Below, piece after piece: positions 8,578-17,358 of a stretch of DNA of 64,000 bases. The number at the start of each line of letters is the position of its first letter. Position 1 is the stretch's first letter. The notes below the pieces were generated by a model. That model had not been told where the DNA came from and made no database searches. It was given only the letters and a program-made list of their open reading frames with translations. The translations under genes and the position numbers were made by a program. This stretch comes from Bacteroidia bacterium (GTDB taxonomy: Bacteria; Bacteroidota; Bacteroidia; Bacteroidales; F082), in NCBI GenBank assembly GCA_021287165.1, contig JAJTAY010000001.1, positions 37,173 through 101,172 of the forward strand. The letters run 5' to 3'.

Positions 8578-8602
8578 TCCCGTAACCCGCAACCCGCAAC
8601 CA
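8578..8602 (+). repeat. GC word repeat (CCCGTAACC / CCCGCAACC)
   Basis: Three tandem 7-bp-like words, CCCGTAA, CCCGCAA, CCCGCAA, then CC. Related words occur at 15171-15194, 25303-25335 and 54896-54956. Confidence 0.6.
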
Positions 8603-8618
8603 AATTCTTGTTCCAGAA

Positions 8619-9254
8619 TTATTTCCTGAGCAGTTCGTCTTTTCGGAGCTGTTTGCTCAACAGCTTTGAATAGCCATCAAACCATGTTTTCAGGTTAGTG
8701 GGATTAACCGCTTCCGATTGTGCGGTCCAAACCAATTTTTCCTGACTTAGATCATAAAGATTGCTTTCGGTGAGGTAGCTCCGTTCGGTTGTGAAATAGC
8801 CAGGATGGTAAACGGACTTAAACCGATGATCATAATAAGCGTAAAAATTACCGTAAAACACCAATGTTCCGGCCGGAGGCAAAACATAAGGAGGTGTGTA
8901 CCTTTCGGCGGTGAGCACATCTAAAAGGGTAAGGGTGTACACGGCATCGCAGCCACTATCTTTAATTTCGCGGATAAAGTATTCTTTCTGAGTAGGTTGA
9001 AGCTTTAACCCAAGTTCGGGAAGTATTTCGTATGACTTAGCACTCTCAATTTTCAGTTTTTCGAGCGAGCCAGCCAAGCGGTCCTCGATATACCTGCGCA
9101 CCTCCTGATCGTCGATGAGCGCAACAACGAATATTTTGTTATACTTCAGGCTTTCGGCAGCAGGCGATTTCCATGCATTGAGGATACGCTGACTACTGCC
9201 GCAGGACGATAGAATTAAGCTTAGAAAGAGAATGTTGTAGAAGATGCTTTTCAT
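8619..9254 (-). CDS. lipoprotein, unknown
   Basis: About 211 residues from ATG 9254, which opens a lipoprotein signal (MKSIFYNILFLSLILSSC) directly; the longer in-frame start at 9293 would bury it. The mature part begins SSQRILNAWKSPAAESLKYNKIFVVALIDDQEVRRYIEDRLA, a pattern seen in Bacteroidota lipoproteins that resemble periplasmic GNA1162- or CsgG-like alpha/beta domains; I do not assign a function. It lies 10 bp after the envelope-protein gene and is probably co-transcribed with it. Confidence 0.65.
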   Translation of the reverse strand: MKSIFYNILFLSLILSSCGSSQRILNAWKSPAAESLKYNKIFVVALIDDQEVRRYIEDRLAGSLEKLKIESAKSYEILPELGLKLQPTQKEYFIREIKDSGCDAVYTLTLLDVLTAERYTPPYVLPPAGTLVFYGNFYAYYDHRFKSVYHPGYFTTERSYLTESNLYDLSQEKLVWTAQSEAVNPTNLKTWFDGYSKLLSKQLRKDELLRK

Positions 9255-9264
9255 CGTATGGATT

Positions 9265-9891
9265 TTAATATGATAGTTTTGTTGGTTTAACAATCAGCCC
9301 CCCGAAAAGTCCGAATTGTGCAAAGGGAATTCGACTGCTAATGGCTGCCTGCGTTCCGCTGCCAGGGCTCCACCAGAGATAGCCGCCAACATCGGTAACG
9401 GGAAAAAATAAATTGGCTGAAAACTGAACGCCCATGCCCGGACTAAACATGTATTTCATACCACCCTGCACCCCAAAAGCAAGCTTTACGATATCCTCAA
9501 GGCTTTGTTTACGGGGAGCAAGTACCATCAGACCCATTTTGGCGCCGCCACCTGCAGCAAAGCCTTCACCAATTTCCTGATATTGACTGGCACCCACCAT
9601 AATGTAGTGCATCTGAATGGCTTCGTCGATATTCACTTGTTGAGCGAATAGATCGGCCTTGCCGCGCGTTTCCTGCCATAAATAGGTAAGTTCGGCCGAG
9701 CGTCCGTTACCAATTTCAACACCGGCAGTTCCCATAAAGGCCCAATCGCCAAGTATTTGCGCTTTTCCGCCCGAAATTTTAAATCGATCGCCAAAGAGAT
9801 ATCCGCCATTGACATTCAGACTGATATCCTGGGAGAATAATACATTGAAGGGAAATAACAAGAGCAACAAAGCTATACGGAACGGGGACAT
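9265..9891 (-). CDS. outer-membrane beta-barrel-like protein
   Basis: About 208 residues from ATG 9891, which starts a clean signal peptide (MSPFRIALLLLLFPFNVLFSQ). The mature protein alternates short beta-strands and Gly-rich turns (NVNGGYLFGDRF, GGAKMGLMVLAPR, GLFGGLIVKPTKLSY) and ends in an aromatic residue, as expected for a small outer-membrane barrel. No family beyond that is recognised. It precedes a lipoprotein gene in the same operon. Confidence 0.6.
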   Translation of the reverse strand: MSPFRIALLLLLFPFNVLFSQDISLNVNGGYLFGDRFKISGGKAQILGDWAFMGTAGVEIGNGRSAELTYLWQETRGKADLFAQQVNIDEAIQMHYIMVGASQYQEIGEGFAAGGGAKMGLMVLAPRKQSLEDIVKLAFGVQGGMKYMFSPGMGVQFSANLFFPVTDVGGYLWWSPGSGTQAAISSRIPFAQFGLFGGLIVKPTKLSY

Positions 9892-9988
9892 AATTAAAAG
9901 GTTTAGTTGTTGCCGCAAAACTAACGAATTAACCTTAAGGCCAAAACAATTAGGCATTTAAGAAAACATACAGCTTAGTGTTAGACTT

Positions 9989-10546
9989 CTATTGCTTAAC
10001 CCTGCCGGGGTTTTGGTCCAGAAAAGCCTTCCAGCCTGAGTAGCTTGCACTTTCGGTTTTGCTGGTTTTACCCTGAAAGTAGTGACAAACGGCAGCGGCG
10101 AGACCGTCGGTGGCGTCGAGGGCTTCGGGCTGCTCATCAAATGCAAGCAGGGTTTGCAGCATGGCAGCCACCTGTTCCTTTGAGGCGTTGCCATTGCCGG
10201 TAATTGATTGCTTGATTTTTTTCGGGGAATATTCAAAAACAGGGATATCCTGATTAAGTGCCGCTGCAATGGCCACACCCTGAGCACGGCCCAGTTTGAG
10301 CATGGATTGGACGTTTTTACCATAAAACGGCGCTTCGATGGCCAGTTCGTCGGGCTTGTATTCGCGAATGAGCTCGGTGGTGCGGTCGAATATTTTTTTC
10401 AGCCTTAGGGCATGGCTGGCGTATTTGTTGAGCCTCAGCACACCCATAACCAAAAGCTTCATGCGCGTTCCATTCTGCACAATTACACCATAACCCATGG
10501 TGGTGGTGCCAGGGTCGATGCCAAGGATGATGCGTTCGCTGTCCAA
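9989..10546 (-). CDS. ruvC: crossover junction endodeoxyribonuclease RuvC
   Basis: Holliday-junction resolvase acting with RuvAB. The RNase H-like fold is clear: [14 protein letters not shown] with the first catalytic Asp, [12 protein letters not shown] with the catalytic Glu, [20 protein letters not shown], and [13 protein letters not shown] with the final acidic residues. The only in-frame ATGs are at 10621 and 10618, which would add 25 unrelated residues and overlap the divergent gene. A TTG at 10546 gives [13 protein letters not shown], the usual RuvC start and about 185 residues, and leaves 22 bp to the divergent ATG at 10569; I prefer it. Confidence 0.9.
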   Translation of the reverse strand: MDSERIILGIDPGTTTMGYGVIVQNGTRMKLLVMGVLRLNKYASHALRLKKIFDRTTELIREYKPDELAIEAPFYGKNVQSMLKLGRAQGVAIAAALNQDIPVFEYSPKKIKQSITGNGNASKEQVAAMLQTLLAFDEQPEALDATDGLAAAVCHYFQGKTSKTESASYSGWKAFLDQNPGRVKQ

Positions 10547-10568
10547 AAAAAATTCCTTATTTAGCCTG

Positions 10569-11573
10569 ATGAACGCAAAGGTACGCAAAAGCGCCAACCT
10601 CTTGCTGAGGCTGGCCATCATGGTGCTAACGATGGTATTTCTTTACCGTCAGCTGTTTGCGAAAACCGGTGCGGAGCAATGGATCGATATGATCGGACCA
10701 CTTCTGTTGCCGGGGCGAGCACGCAATTTGTTCCTTTTTGCCCTTGCCCTTCTCACGTTGAATCTGATGCTCGAATCCCTTAAGTGGCAGCTGATTATCC
10801 AACCACTTGAGCAGGTTCCGTTTGTTAATGCCCTTGCTGCCGTGCTTGCAGGCATCTCGGTGAGTTTGTTTTTGCCCAACCGCATTGGCGACTATCTGGG
10901 ACGTATTTTCGTGCTCCGTAAAGCTAATCCGGCCGAAGCGGTACTGCTTACCGTGATTGGCAGTTTCTCGCAATTGATTGTCATCGGTATTGCCGGCGCC
11001 ATCGCCTTGCTTATACTTCTTCCCAGGATGCAATTTCTGCAGTTTTTACCCGAACCATTTGGCTTTTGGTCGGTGCTGCTGATGAGTATTTTAGCTATTG
11101 GAGCGGGCATATTGCTTTATTTCAACCTGCCGTTGCTCCGACGTGTTTTTTCGGGCCGAAAAGGATGGGTATTTCGCATCGAACAATTGCTGGGGGTTTA
11201 TGAATTGCTGAGTAATCAGCGGCTGTTTTTACTATTGTTGATCTCGGCAGCCAGATACCTGGTTTTCAGCACACAGTTCTATCTGCTCATACTCGCATTT
11301 GGTCAGCCAGTTCCATACCTTACCGCGCTTACACTGATCAGCATGATTTACCTGCTGATGACCCTTATACCCACGATTGCCATTTCGGAACTTGGCATTC
11401 GGGGATCGGTGACTGTGGCAGTTTTCGCGCTTTATTTCGGCGCCGATGTCGCCCAAACAGGAATGGTTGTGCTCGCCGCAAGCTCTATGTTATGGCTTAT
11501 CAATCTTGCATTTCCGGCCCTGCTGGGTGCCTTTGCTGTTAATAGATTACGATTTATCCGCACTGATGATTGA
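10569..11573 (+). CDS. flippase-like/LPG synthase TM family membrane protein
   Basis: About 334 residues from ATG 10569 with some eight transmembrane helices and the family phrase [19 protein letters not shown], followed by [19 protein letters not shown]. Family members (lysylphosphatidylglycerol synthase TM region, COG0392) move or modify lipids; this one lacks the C-terminal aminoacyl-transferase domain. It overlaps the glycosyltransferase gene by 8 bp, suggesting a shared role in glycolipid handling. A start at 10497 is possible but would run through the ruvC N-terminus. Confidence 0.75.
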   Translation: MNAKVRKSANLLLRLAIMVLTMVFLYRQLFAKTGAEQWIDMIGPLLLPGRARNLFLFALALLTLNLMLESLKWQLIIQPLEQVPFVNALAAVLAGISVSLFLPNRIGDYLGRIFVLRKANPAEAVLLTVIGSFSQLIVIGIAGAIALLILLPRMQFLQFLPEPFGFWSVLLMSILAIGAGILLYFNLPLLRRVFSGRKGWVFRIEQLLGVYELLSNQRLFLLLLISAARYLVFSTQFYLLILAFGQPVPYLTALTLISMIYLLMTLIPTIAISELGIRGSVTVAVFALYFGADVAQTGMVVLAASSMLWLINLAFPALLGAFAVNRLRFIRTDD

Positions 11574-12708
11574 ACTGATACACTGGATCTTATTTTTTAC
11601 GCGGATAGCTGCTTTTTGCTACCTGCTGCTCATGCTGGTGTATATGGCCGGATGGCAGCGGCTGTTAAAGGTATATTCAACACAACGCGCCGAAATGCCG
11701 ATCCTTAGCATCGTTGTAGCCATGCGCAACGAGGTGGCCAATATTGAAAAATTACTCCAGGCCTTGGCCAGACAAAGCTATCCGGCCGACAACATTCAGG
11801 TTGTTCTGGTGGATGATCATTCCACCGACGGATCGGCAGCAATGGCACAAAGAACGGCTCATTTGCTTGAATTGCAGAATTTTACACTTATCTTAAACGA
11901 TGGTATCGGCAAAAAGCAGGCATTATCAACAGCTTTGAGACACATTTCGGGGGAGTGGGTGATTTTTACCGATGCCGACTGCGAGCCGCACCATCAATGG
12001 GCCGAAACCATGATGAGTGCGGCAGGGCAGGGCAGGGCGCTGATGTTGCTTGGTCCGGTGCGCTTTTCACCTGCTAAGGGATTATTACAAACTTTTCAGG
12101 CGCTTGAAATGAATAGCCTTATGGCAGCAACGGCAGGTTCTGCAGGCATTGGATTGCCTTCGATGGCCAATGGTGCCAACATGGCTTTGCATCGACGCCT
12201 TCTGGGGGTCGAAAACGACAGCGCACTAAAACCTGGCTTTGCATCGGGGGATGATATGTTTCGCCTGGAAACTATATTAAATCACTATGGTTCAAAGGTA
12301 GTTAGGATGGTAATGCAGGAAGAGTCGATGGTGAGCACAGCACCGGCCATTGGCTGGAATGCGTTTTTTACACAGCGTTTGCGCTGGGTTTCGAAAAGCG
12401 GCGGTTACCGCAGGGCAGAAACCATCGTTCCCGCTTTGGTGGTTTTTGCGTTCAATGCGCTGCTCACCGTTGTTTTGCTGCTTTCGGTATTTTTTCCTGT
12501 TTTGCTGCTGGCCTATCTGGCTTTTATTGTTTTGAAAACACTCACCGACCTGCCTTTGGTGTGGCCGGCGAATCGCATAGCCGGACAAAGCCGTTTGTTG
12601 CCATGGTTTCCAGTGTTTCAGCTGATATACCCGCCTTATGTGTTTTTTACAGCCCTGGCCGGATTGCTGATTCCGGTGCGCTGGAAGGGCAGGGCAGCGG
12701 GTAGATAG
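11566..12708 (+). CDS. membrane-bound family 2 glycosyltransferase
   Basis: 380 residues from ATG 11566. An N-terminal helix precedes a GT-A domain: LSIVVAMRNE, VVLVDDHSTDGS (DDHS at 83-86), the metal-binding TDADC (135-139), the catalytic GDD (228-230) and the processive QRLRW motif (270-274). Two or three helices follow (about 285-330 and 355-375). This is the architecture of inverting processive transferases such as those making glycolipids or polysaccharides with UDP-sugars at the inner membrane. It overlaps the flippase-like gene, so it probably glycosylates a lipid that partner handles. Confidence 0.85.
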   Translation: MIELIHWILFFTRIAAFCYLLLMLVYMAGWQRLLKVYSTQRAEMPILSIVVAMRNEVANIEKLLQALARQSYPADNIQVVLVDDHSTDGSAAMAQRTAHLLELQNFTLILNDGIGKKQALSTALRHISGEWVIFTDADCEPHHQWAETMMSAAGQGRALMLLGPVRFSPAKGLLQTFQALEMNSLMAATAGSAGIGLPSMANGANMALHRRLLGVENDSALKPGFASGDDMFRLETILNHYGSKVVRMVMQEESMVSTAPAIGWNAFFTQRLRWVSKSGGYRRAETIVPALVVFAFNALLTVVLLLSVFFPVLLLAYLAFIVLKTLTDLPLVWPANRIAGQSRLLPWFPVFQLIYPPYVFFTALAGLLIPVRWKGRAAGR

Positions 12709-12710
12709 AG

Positions 12711-12750
12711 AAAGGGCTGGAAATCAGCACTCAGCCAACCCCAGCCCTAA
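12711..12750. terminator. inverted repeat between convergent genes
   Basis: AGGGCTGG (12713-12720) pairs with CCAGCCCT (12741-12748) over a 20-nt loop between the convergent glycosyltransferase and M3 peptidase genes. A short T-rich tract follows on the minus strand only, so it is a weak terminator candidate. Confidence 0.4.
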
Positions 12751-12783
12751 AATTCTAATCATCAATCACTACTCACCATTCAC

Positions 12784-14925
12784 CTATTTCAGGCCACTCC
12801 TCATAAGGAAATGATCGATGGAGGGTTCGTGTCCGCGGAAACGTTTATAAGCATCCATACCTTCCCATTTGCCGTTGCCAGCCAGGATGTATTTGCGGAA
12901 GTTTTCGGCCAGATCTTTGTTAAACAGATCGCCAGATTCCTTAAATGCCATAAACGCATCGGCATCGAGCACGCCGGCCCAGCGATAAACATAATATCCG
13001 GCGGCATAACCGGTGCTATGGATATGGCCAAAATTGGTCGTGCGATAGCGGGGCACAATCTGCTCGATAAGGCCTATGCGGTCCAATGTGGCTTTTTCGA
13101 AGGCGTTGACGTCGGTATTTGCATCAACCGGTTTTGTGTGCCAGTCCATATCGAGGATAGCGGCGGCTACATATTCGGCATTTTCAAAGCCCTGATTGAA
13201 TGTGGAGGCTTTGGTCAGTTTGTCGATAAGATTTTGCGGAATAGGCTCGCCGGTTTGGTAGTGGAAAGCATACATTTTCATGAATTCGGGGTCGGCGGCC
13301 CAGTTTTCAAGTATTTGCGAGGGGAGTTCCACAAAGTCGCGGGGTACCGAGCGGCTGGTACGATTATATTGTCCATCGGCAAAGAGGTTGTGCAGGGCAT
13401 GGCCGAATTCGTGAAAATAGGTACGCATTTCATCTATGCTAAGCAGGGCCGGCTGGTCGCCTACCGGTCGGGTGAAGTTCATCACGATGGTTACCACGGG
13501 GCTGATCTTGTTACCGTTGTCGTCGTAGCCTGCATTACGATAGGTGCCGCACCAGGCCCCGCTGCGTTTTGATGGGCGCGGATGGGGGTCGATGTAGAGC
13601 ACACCCTGATGGCTTCCGTCGCGGTTGAGTACCTCGTAGGCTTCTACTTCGGGGTGATAAACAGGTAGATCGGTACGTTTTACGAACTTAAGGCCAAAGA
13701 GTTTTTCGGCCAGCAGGAAATTACCTTTTTTCACCTTTTCGATAGGGAAATAGGGGCGCAGCTCATCCTCGTTGAGATCATATTTTTCTTTTCTCACCTT
13801 TTCGGCATAATACCACCAGTCCCAAGATGCCAGCGTAAAATTGCCGCCTTCGCGCTTGATGATGGCCTGCATATCGTCGCGCTCGGCCTTTGCCCGTGCA
13901 ATAGAGGGCTCCCAAATTTTATAGAGGAAATCGTAAACATTGTCGGGCGTTTGGGCCATTTGGTCCGAAATGAAATATTCGGCGTAGTTGTCGTAGCCCA
14001 GCATATTGGCCATTTGCTTTCTCAGTTGCATGAGCTCGATAAATGGAGCCTTGTTGTCGTGCTGGTTGTTGTTGTCGCCGCGATTTACATAGGCCATATA
14101 GAGCTTTTCCCTGAGGTCGCGCCTTTCGGAAAATTGCAGGAAGGGAATCCAGCTGGGTTTGGCCAGGGTGAATACCCATTTGCCTTCCATGCCCTGCTGG
14201 CGGGCTTCGGCTGCAGCGGCGGAGCGAACATCATTGGGCAGGCCCACCAGGTCGGCTTCGTTATCAATAACAAGTTTGAAGGCGTTGTTTTCGGCCAGCA
14301 GGTTTTCGCCAAGGCGAAGCGAAAGCAGCGACATCTGCTGGTTAAGTTTTTTCAGCACTTCGCGTTGCTCTTCGGGCAATGCGGCACCATTGCGTGCAAA
14401 GTCGTCATACATCTTTTCGACCAAACGCATCTGTTCAAGGTTGAGGCCAAGCTGGTTGCGCTGCTCGTAAACTGCCTTGATACGCTCGAACAAAGGCTGA
14501 TTGAAGCGGATTTCGTTGTAATGCGCAGTAAGCATAGGTGTTACCGTACGGGCAATCTCTTGAAGCCTGGGATTGGTGTTGGCTCCGCGCAAGCCACCAA
14601 ATATGGCGCCGATCTGGTTGAGCTGGCGTCCGGACCTGTCATAGGCCAGTATGGTATTGTTGAAGTCGGGTTTTGCCTTGTTGTTTACTATAGCATCAAT
14701 CTCGGCCTTGTGCAGCTTTATAGCGGCTTCGTAGGCCGGAAGGTAGTGCTCGTTGTCAATCTTGTCGAAGGGAGGTACACCGAAGGGTGTATCGAAATTG
14801 GTTAACAGGGGATTAACCGGAGTGGCAGCAACAGGCACTGATGCTTTTTTAGCGCGCTTTTGCGCTTGTCCGTAGTTTGGAACCATAATGCAAAGAAGCA
14901 GGAAAATTGTGATGGTTTTTTTCAT
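12784..14925 (-). CDS. dcp: M3 family peptidyl-dipeptidase (Dcp-like), exported
   Basis: A 713-residue zinc metallopeptidase of the thimet oligopeptidase/Dcp family with a Sec signal peptide, so probably periplasmic. The zinc site is HEFGH in MRTYFHEFGHALHNLF, with the downstream glutamate in the helix around ILENWAADPEFM. The substrate-site phrase HSTGYAAGYYVYRWAGVLDADAF is also present. Dcp removes C-terminal dipeptides from oligopeptides; the distinction from oligopeptidase A rests on overall similarity. It stands alone between two convergent or divergent plus-strand units. Confidence 0.88.
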   Translation of the reverse strand: MKKTITIFLLLCIMVPNYGQAQKRAKKASVPVAATPVNPLLTNFDTPFGVPPFDKIDNEHYLPAYEAAIKLHKAEIDAIVNNKAKPDFNNTILAYDRSGRQLNQIGAIFGGLRGANTNPRLQEIARTVTPMLTAHYNEIRFNQPLFERIKAVYEQRNQLGLNLEQMRLVEKMYDDFARNGAALPEEQREVLKKLNQQMSLLSLRLGENLLAENNAFKLVIDNEADLVGLPNDVRSAAAAEARQQGMEGKWVFTLAKPSWIPFLQFSERRDLREKLYMAYVNRGDNNNQHDNKAPFIELMQLRKQMANMLGYDNYAEYFISDQMAQTPDNVYDFLYKIWEPSIARAKAERDDMQAIIKREGGNFTLASWDWWYYAEKVRKEKYDLNEDELRPYFPIEKVKKGNFLLAEKLFGLKFVKRTDLPVYHPEVEAYEVLNRDGSHQGVLYIDPHPRPSKRSGAWCGTYRNAGYDDNGNKISPVVTIVMNFTRPVGDQPALLSIDEMRTYFHEFGHALHNLFADGQYNRTSRSVPRDFVELPSQILENWAADPEFMKMYAFHYQTGEPIPQNLIDKLTKASTFNQGFENAEYVAAAILDMDWHTKPVDANTDVNAFEKATLDRIGLIEQIVPRYRTTNFGHIHSTGYAAGYYVYRWAGVLDADAFMAFKESGDLFNKDLAENFRKYILAGNGKWEGMDAYKRFRGHEPSIDHFLMRSGLK

Positions 14926-15170
14926 CGCGTTTTATTTTATCAGTTCAAATTTTCGAACCGTAAAAATATAGTTAAGTTCTAATTGCCAATCAACCTGACA
15001 GTTATGGTGTGCTTAAAAAAAGTTAACGGGGAAGATGCCGAGAGCGAAGTTGGGCCAGGGGATGTTGACGCTGTTGGTATCGTAGTTCTTATTGTCATTG
15101 CAGTTATTGTTTAGCGTTCCGGGTCTGTTGTTCGTTGATAGCCATCGTCTTTCAACAGTTTGCTGCCGCA

Positions 15171-15194
15171 ATACGCAACCCGTAACCCAAAACC
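15171..15194 (+). repeat. GC word repeat
   Basis: Contains CGCAACCCGTAACCC, the same words as at 8578-8602, in an intergenic gap. Confidence 0.45.
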
Positions 15195-15321
15195 AGGCTT
15201 TCCCACCTCCGTCCGATGACGGACAGTTGCGCACGTCTGCGCACACAAAACTCATGTTCAAATTTTGAGGAAAGAGGCCATAATCACTCTTAATATTCTA
15301 AATATCAGCATTATAAAAACA

Positions 15322-15337
15322 TTGGCACGATCTTTAA
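15322..15337 (+). promoter_or_regulatory. possible sigma-54-type promoter half
   Basis: TTGGCACG matches the -24 part of TTGGCACGN4TTGC, but the -12 part reads TTAA rather than TTGC. It lies 33 bp before the ABC operon start. Sigma-54 activators often control such exporters in Bacteroidota, but this is only a half match. Confidence 0.3.
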
Positions 15338-15341
15338 TTCG

Positions 15342-15374
15342 ATCATGACATCAAAAACTGAATGCTGTCATGAT
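15342..15374 (+). promoter_or_regulatory. perfect 9-bp dyad covering the start codon of the ABC operon
   Basis: ATCATGACA (15342-15350) and TGTCATGAT (15366-15374) are exact inverse complements with a 15-nt spacer. The ATG of the ATPase gene (15370-15372) lies in the right arm. It could be a repressor operator, or an mRNA hairpin that hides the start codon. Confidence 0.55.
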
Positions 15375-16083
15375 TCAACTACAGAACATCCACAAAAGCT
15401 ACCCCATGGGAAACAGCAGCCTGCATGTGCTCAAAGGCATTGACCTCACTGTTGAGGAAGGCGAAATGGTGGCCATCATGGGCTCTTCGGGTTCGGGTAA
15501 AAGCACCTTGCTCAACATCATCGGTCTGCTTGATGTGCACGACAAGGGCGAATATTACCTCGACGGCCTGCGCATCGAAAAGCTCAACGAAACCAAAGCC
15601 GCCAGGCTGCGAAACCAGTTGCTAGGCTTTGTTTTTCAGTCGTTTAACCTGATAAGCTTCAAGAATGCCATGGAAAATGTGGCCCTGCCGCTATACTATC
15701 ATGGCGTGAGCCGCCGCCGCCGCAACAAAATAGCCATGGAATACCTCGAAAAGGTAGGGTTGCGCGAATGGGCTGATCATCTTCCAAGTGAACTTTCTGG
15801 CGGACAAAAACAGCGTCTGGCCATTGCCCGCGCCCTCATCACCAACCCCAAGGTAATTCTGGCTGACGAACCAACAGGTGCCCTCGACAGTGTTACTTCC
15901 AACGAAGTGATGGCGCTGTTCCGCGAAATCAACGATTCGGGCAAGACGATCATCATCGTAACCCATGAAAACGACATTGCCAACCAAACACAGCGCATCA
16001 TCCGCCTACGCGACGGTTTGATCAATACCGACGAACGCAATGGTTACCATCCGGTAGCCCCGGTTTACGCCCGCGCCGTTTAA
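15370..16083 (+). CDS. ABC transporter ATP-binding protein, MacB/LolD type
   Basis: A 237-residue ATPase with Walker A GSSGSGKST (38-46), Q loop FVFQSFNL, signature LSGGQ (142-146), Walker B VILADEP (162-168) and the H loop VTHE. The insertion and spacing match the MacB/LolD/FtsE branch, which uses the ATPase to drive extracytoplasmic movement rather than substrate passage through the membrane. It opens a four-gene operon with two FtsX-like permeases and a MacA-like adaptor. Translation may be controlled by the dyad over its start codon. Confidence 0.93.
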   Translation: MIQLQNIHKSYPMGNSSLHVLKGIDLTVEEGEMVAIMGSSGSGKSTLLNIIGLLDVHDKGEYYLDGLRIEKLNETKAARLRNQLLGFVFQSFNLISFKNAMENVALPLYYHGVSRRRRNKIAMEYLEKVGLREWADHLPSELSGGQKQRLAIARALITNPKVILADEPTGALDSVTSNEVMALFREINDSGKTIIIVTHENDIANQTQRIIRLRDGLINTDERNGYHPVAPVYARAV

Positions 16084-16103
16084 CCCCAAAAAACACCGGC
16101 ACC

Positions 16104-17339
16104 ATGTTCGACCTCGATAAATGGCAGGAAATACTGAGTACCATCAAAAAGAATAAGCTGCGCACCTTCCTCACCGGCTTTTCAGTGGCCTGGGGTATCT
16201 TTATGCTGATCATCCTGCAGGGATCGGGCGTTGGGCTACAGCGTGGCGTGGAATCCGATTTCAACGGGTCGGCCACCAATTCGGTTTGGATCTGGAGCGG
16301 ACAAACCAGCAAGCCTTTTGCAGGCATGCAGCCCGGACGTTATGTGCAGATGACTAACGAAGACCGCGATCAGATTGCCCGGCAGGTACCGGGCATCGAC
16401 AACCTCTCGGCACGTTTCAATATACAAGGCAACAACCGCGTAAGCTATAAGAAGGAATTTGGCACCTACAACGTCCGTACCGTTCACCCTGACTATCAGA
16501 ACATCGAAAAGGTGGAGATGCTCGAAGGCCGCTTCATCAATATGCCCGACCTCAACGAAAGACGTAAGGTAGCCGTGATCAGCTATAAGGTGCGCGACGA
16601 GCTATTCAAGACCGAGCCCGCCATGGGCAAATATATCACCGTTAATGGCGTGCCTTTCAAGGTGGTCGGTATTTTCACCGACGAGGCACGCAACAATTCC
16701 GAGAGCCTGCATATGGTTTATTTGCCCATCACCACGGCACAGCAGGTGTTTTCGGGCGGCAACCGCATCCACCTCATTGCACTGACGGTAGGCGACGCCA
16801 GCCTCGATGAAGCAAAGGCCATTGAGAAACAGGCCAAAACCCTGATAGCCAATCGTCAGAAGTTTGATCCGGACGACGAACGCGCCCTGGGTTCGTGGAA
16901 CAGCAGCGAGCCTTACCAGCAGGTGCAAAAGCTTTTCCGCTCCATCAGCATGTTTATCTGGATTATCGGTATTGGCACAATTATAGCCGGTGTGGTGGGC
17001 GTGAGCAACATCATGATGATTGTGGTGAAAGACCGCACCAAGGAAATTGGCATACGCAAGGCCATAGGCGCTACGCCCGCCAGCGTGATATCGCTGGTAC
17101 TGTTCGAATCGGTGCTCATCACTGCGTTTTCGGGCTATATCGGCCTGGTGGCCGGGGTGGGAATACTTGAGCTGCTTTCGGCCAACATCAACGCCCCGTT
17201 TTTCAAAAATCCGGAGGTGAGCCTAAACCTCGCCATCAGCGCCACTCTTTTACTAGTATTTGCCGGCACCCTGGCAGGCTTTATTCCGGCACGCAGGGCA
17301 GCCTCCATCAAACCTGTTGAAGCCCTCAAAGACGAATAA
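16104..17339 (+). CDS. ABC transporter permease, MacB/FtsX family (first copy)
   Basis: A 411-residue permease: an N-terminal helix after MFDLDKWQEILSTIKKNKLRT, a periplasmic MacB-core domain (about 45-270), then three helices in an FtsX domain with WIIGIGTIIAGVVGVSNIMMI and the coupling-helix phrase VKDRTKEIGIRKAIGATP. The C-terminus ends PARRAASIKPVEALKDE, the family end. Starts 20 bp after the ATPase gene. A close paralogue follows directly, so the transporter probably works as a heterodimer. Confidence 0.9.
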   Translation: MFDLDKWQEILSTIKKNKLRTFLTGFSVAWGIFMLIILQGSGVGLQRGVESDFNGSATNSVWIWSGQTSKPFAGMQPGRYVQMTNEDRDQIARQVPGIDNLSARFNIQGNNRVSYKKEFGTYNVRTVHPDYQNIEKVEMLEGRFINMPDLNERRKVAVISYKVRDELFKTEPAMGKYITVNGVPFKVVGIFTDEARNNSESLHMVYLPITTAQQVFSGGNRIHLIALTVGDASLDEAKAIEKQAKTLIANRQKFDPDDERALGSWNSSEPYQQVQKLFRSISMFIWIIGIGTIIAGVVGVSNIMMIVVKDRTKEIGIRKAIGATPASVISLVLFESVLITAFSGYIGLVAGVGILELLSANINAPFFKNPEVSLNLAISATLLLVFAGTLAGFIPARRAASIKPVEALKDE

Positions 17340-17358
17340 TCCAAAACAACTCACAACA

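Larger units (their letters stand above)
14926..15369. other. 444-bp intergenic region before the MacB-type operon
   Basis: Holds a CGTAACCC-type word repeat at 15171-15194, a -24-like TTGGCACG element (15322-15329) and a perfect dyad that covers the start codon of the downstream gene (15342-15374). An 82-codon minus-strand frame at 15013-15261 has low-complexity composition and no recognisable domain, and is not annotated as a gene. Confidence 0.6.

Noticed and set aside
12711..12750. Strong bidirectional terminator between the glycosyltransferase and M3 peptidase genes
   Set aside because: The stem is real but a T run is missing on the plus strand, so it was kept only as a weak candidate.
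12811..14805. Long plus-strand frames antisense to the M3 peptidase
   Set aside because: The real gene has full catalytic motifs; these frames are low-complexity shadows.
15013..15261. 82-codon minus-strand frame
   Set aside because: It crosses a GC word repeat, has no start context or family resemblance, and may be at most a gene relic.
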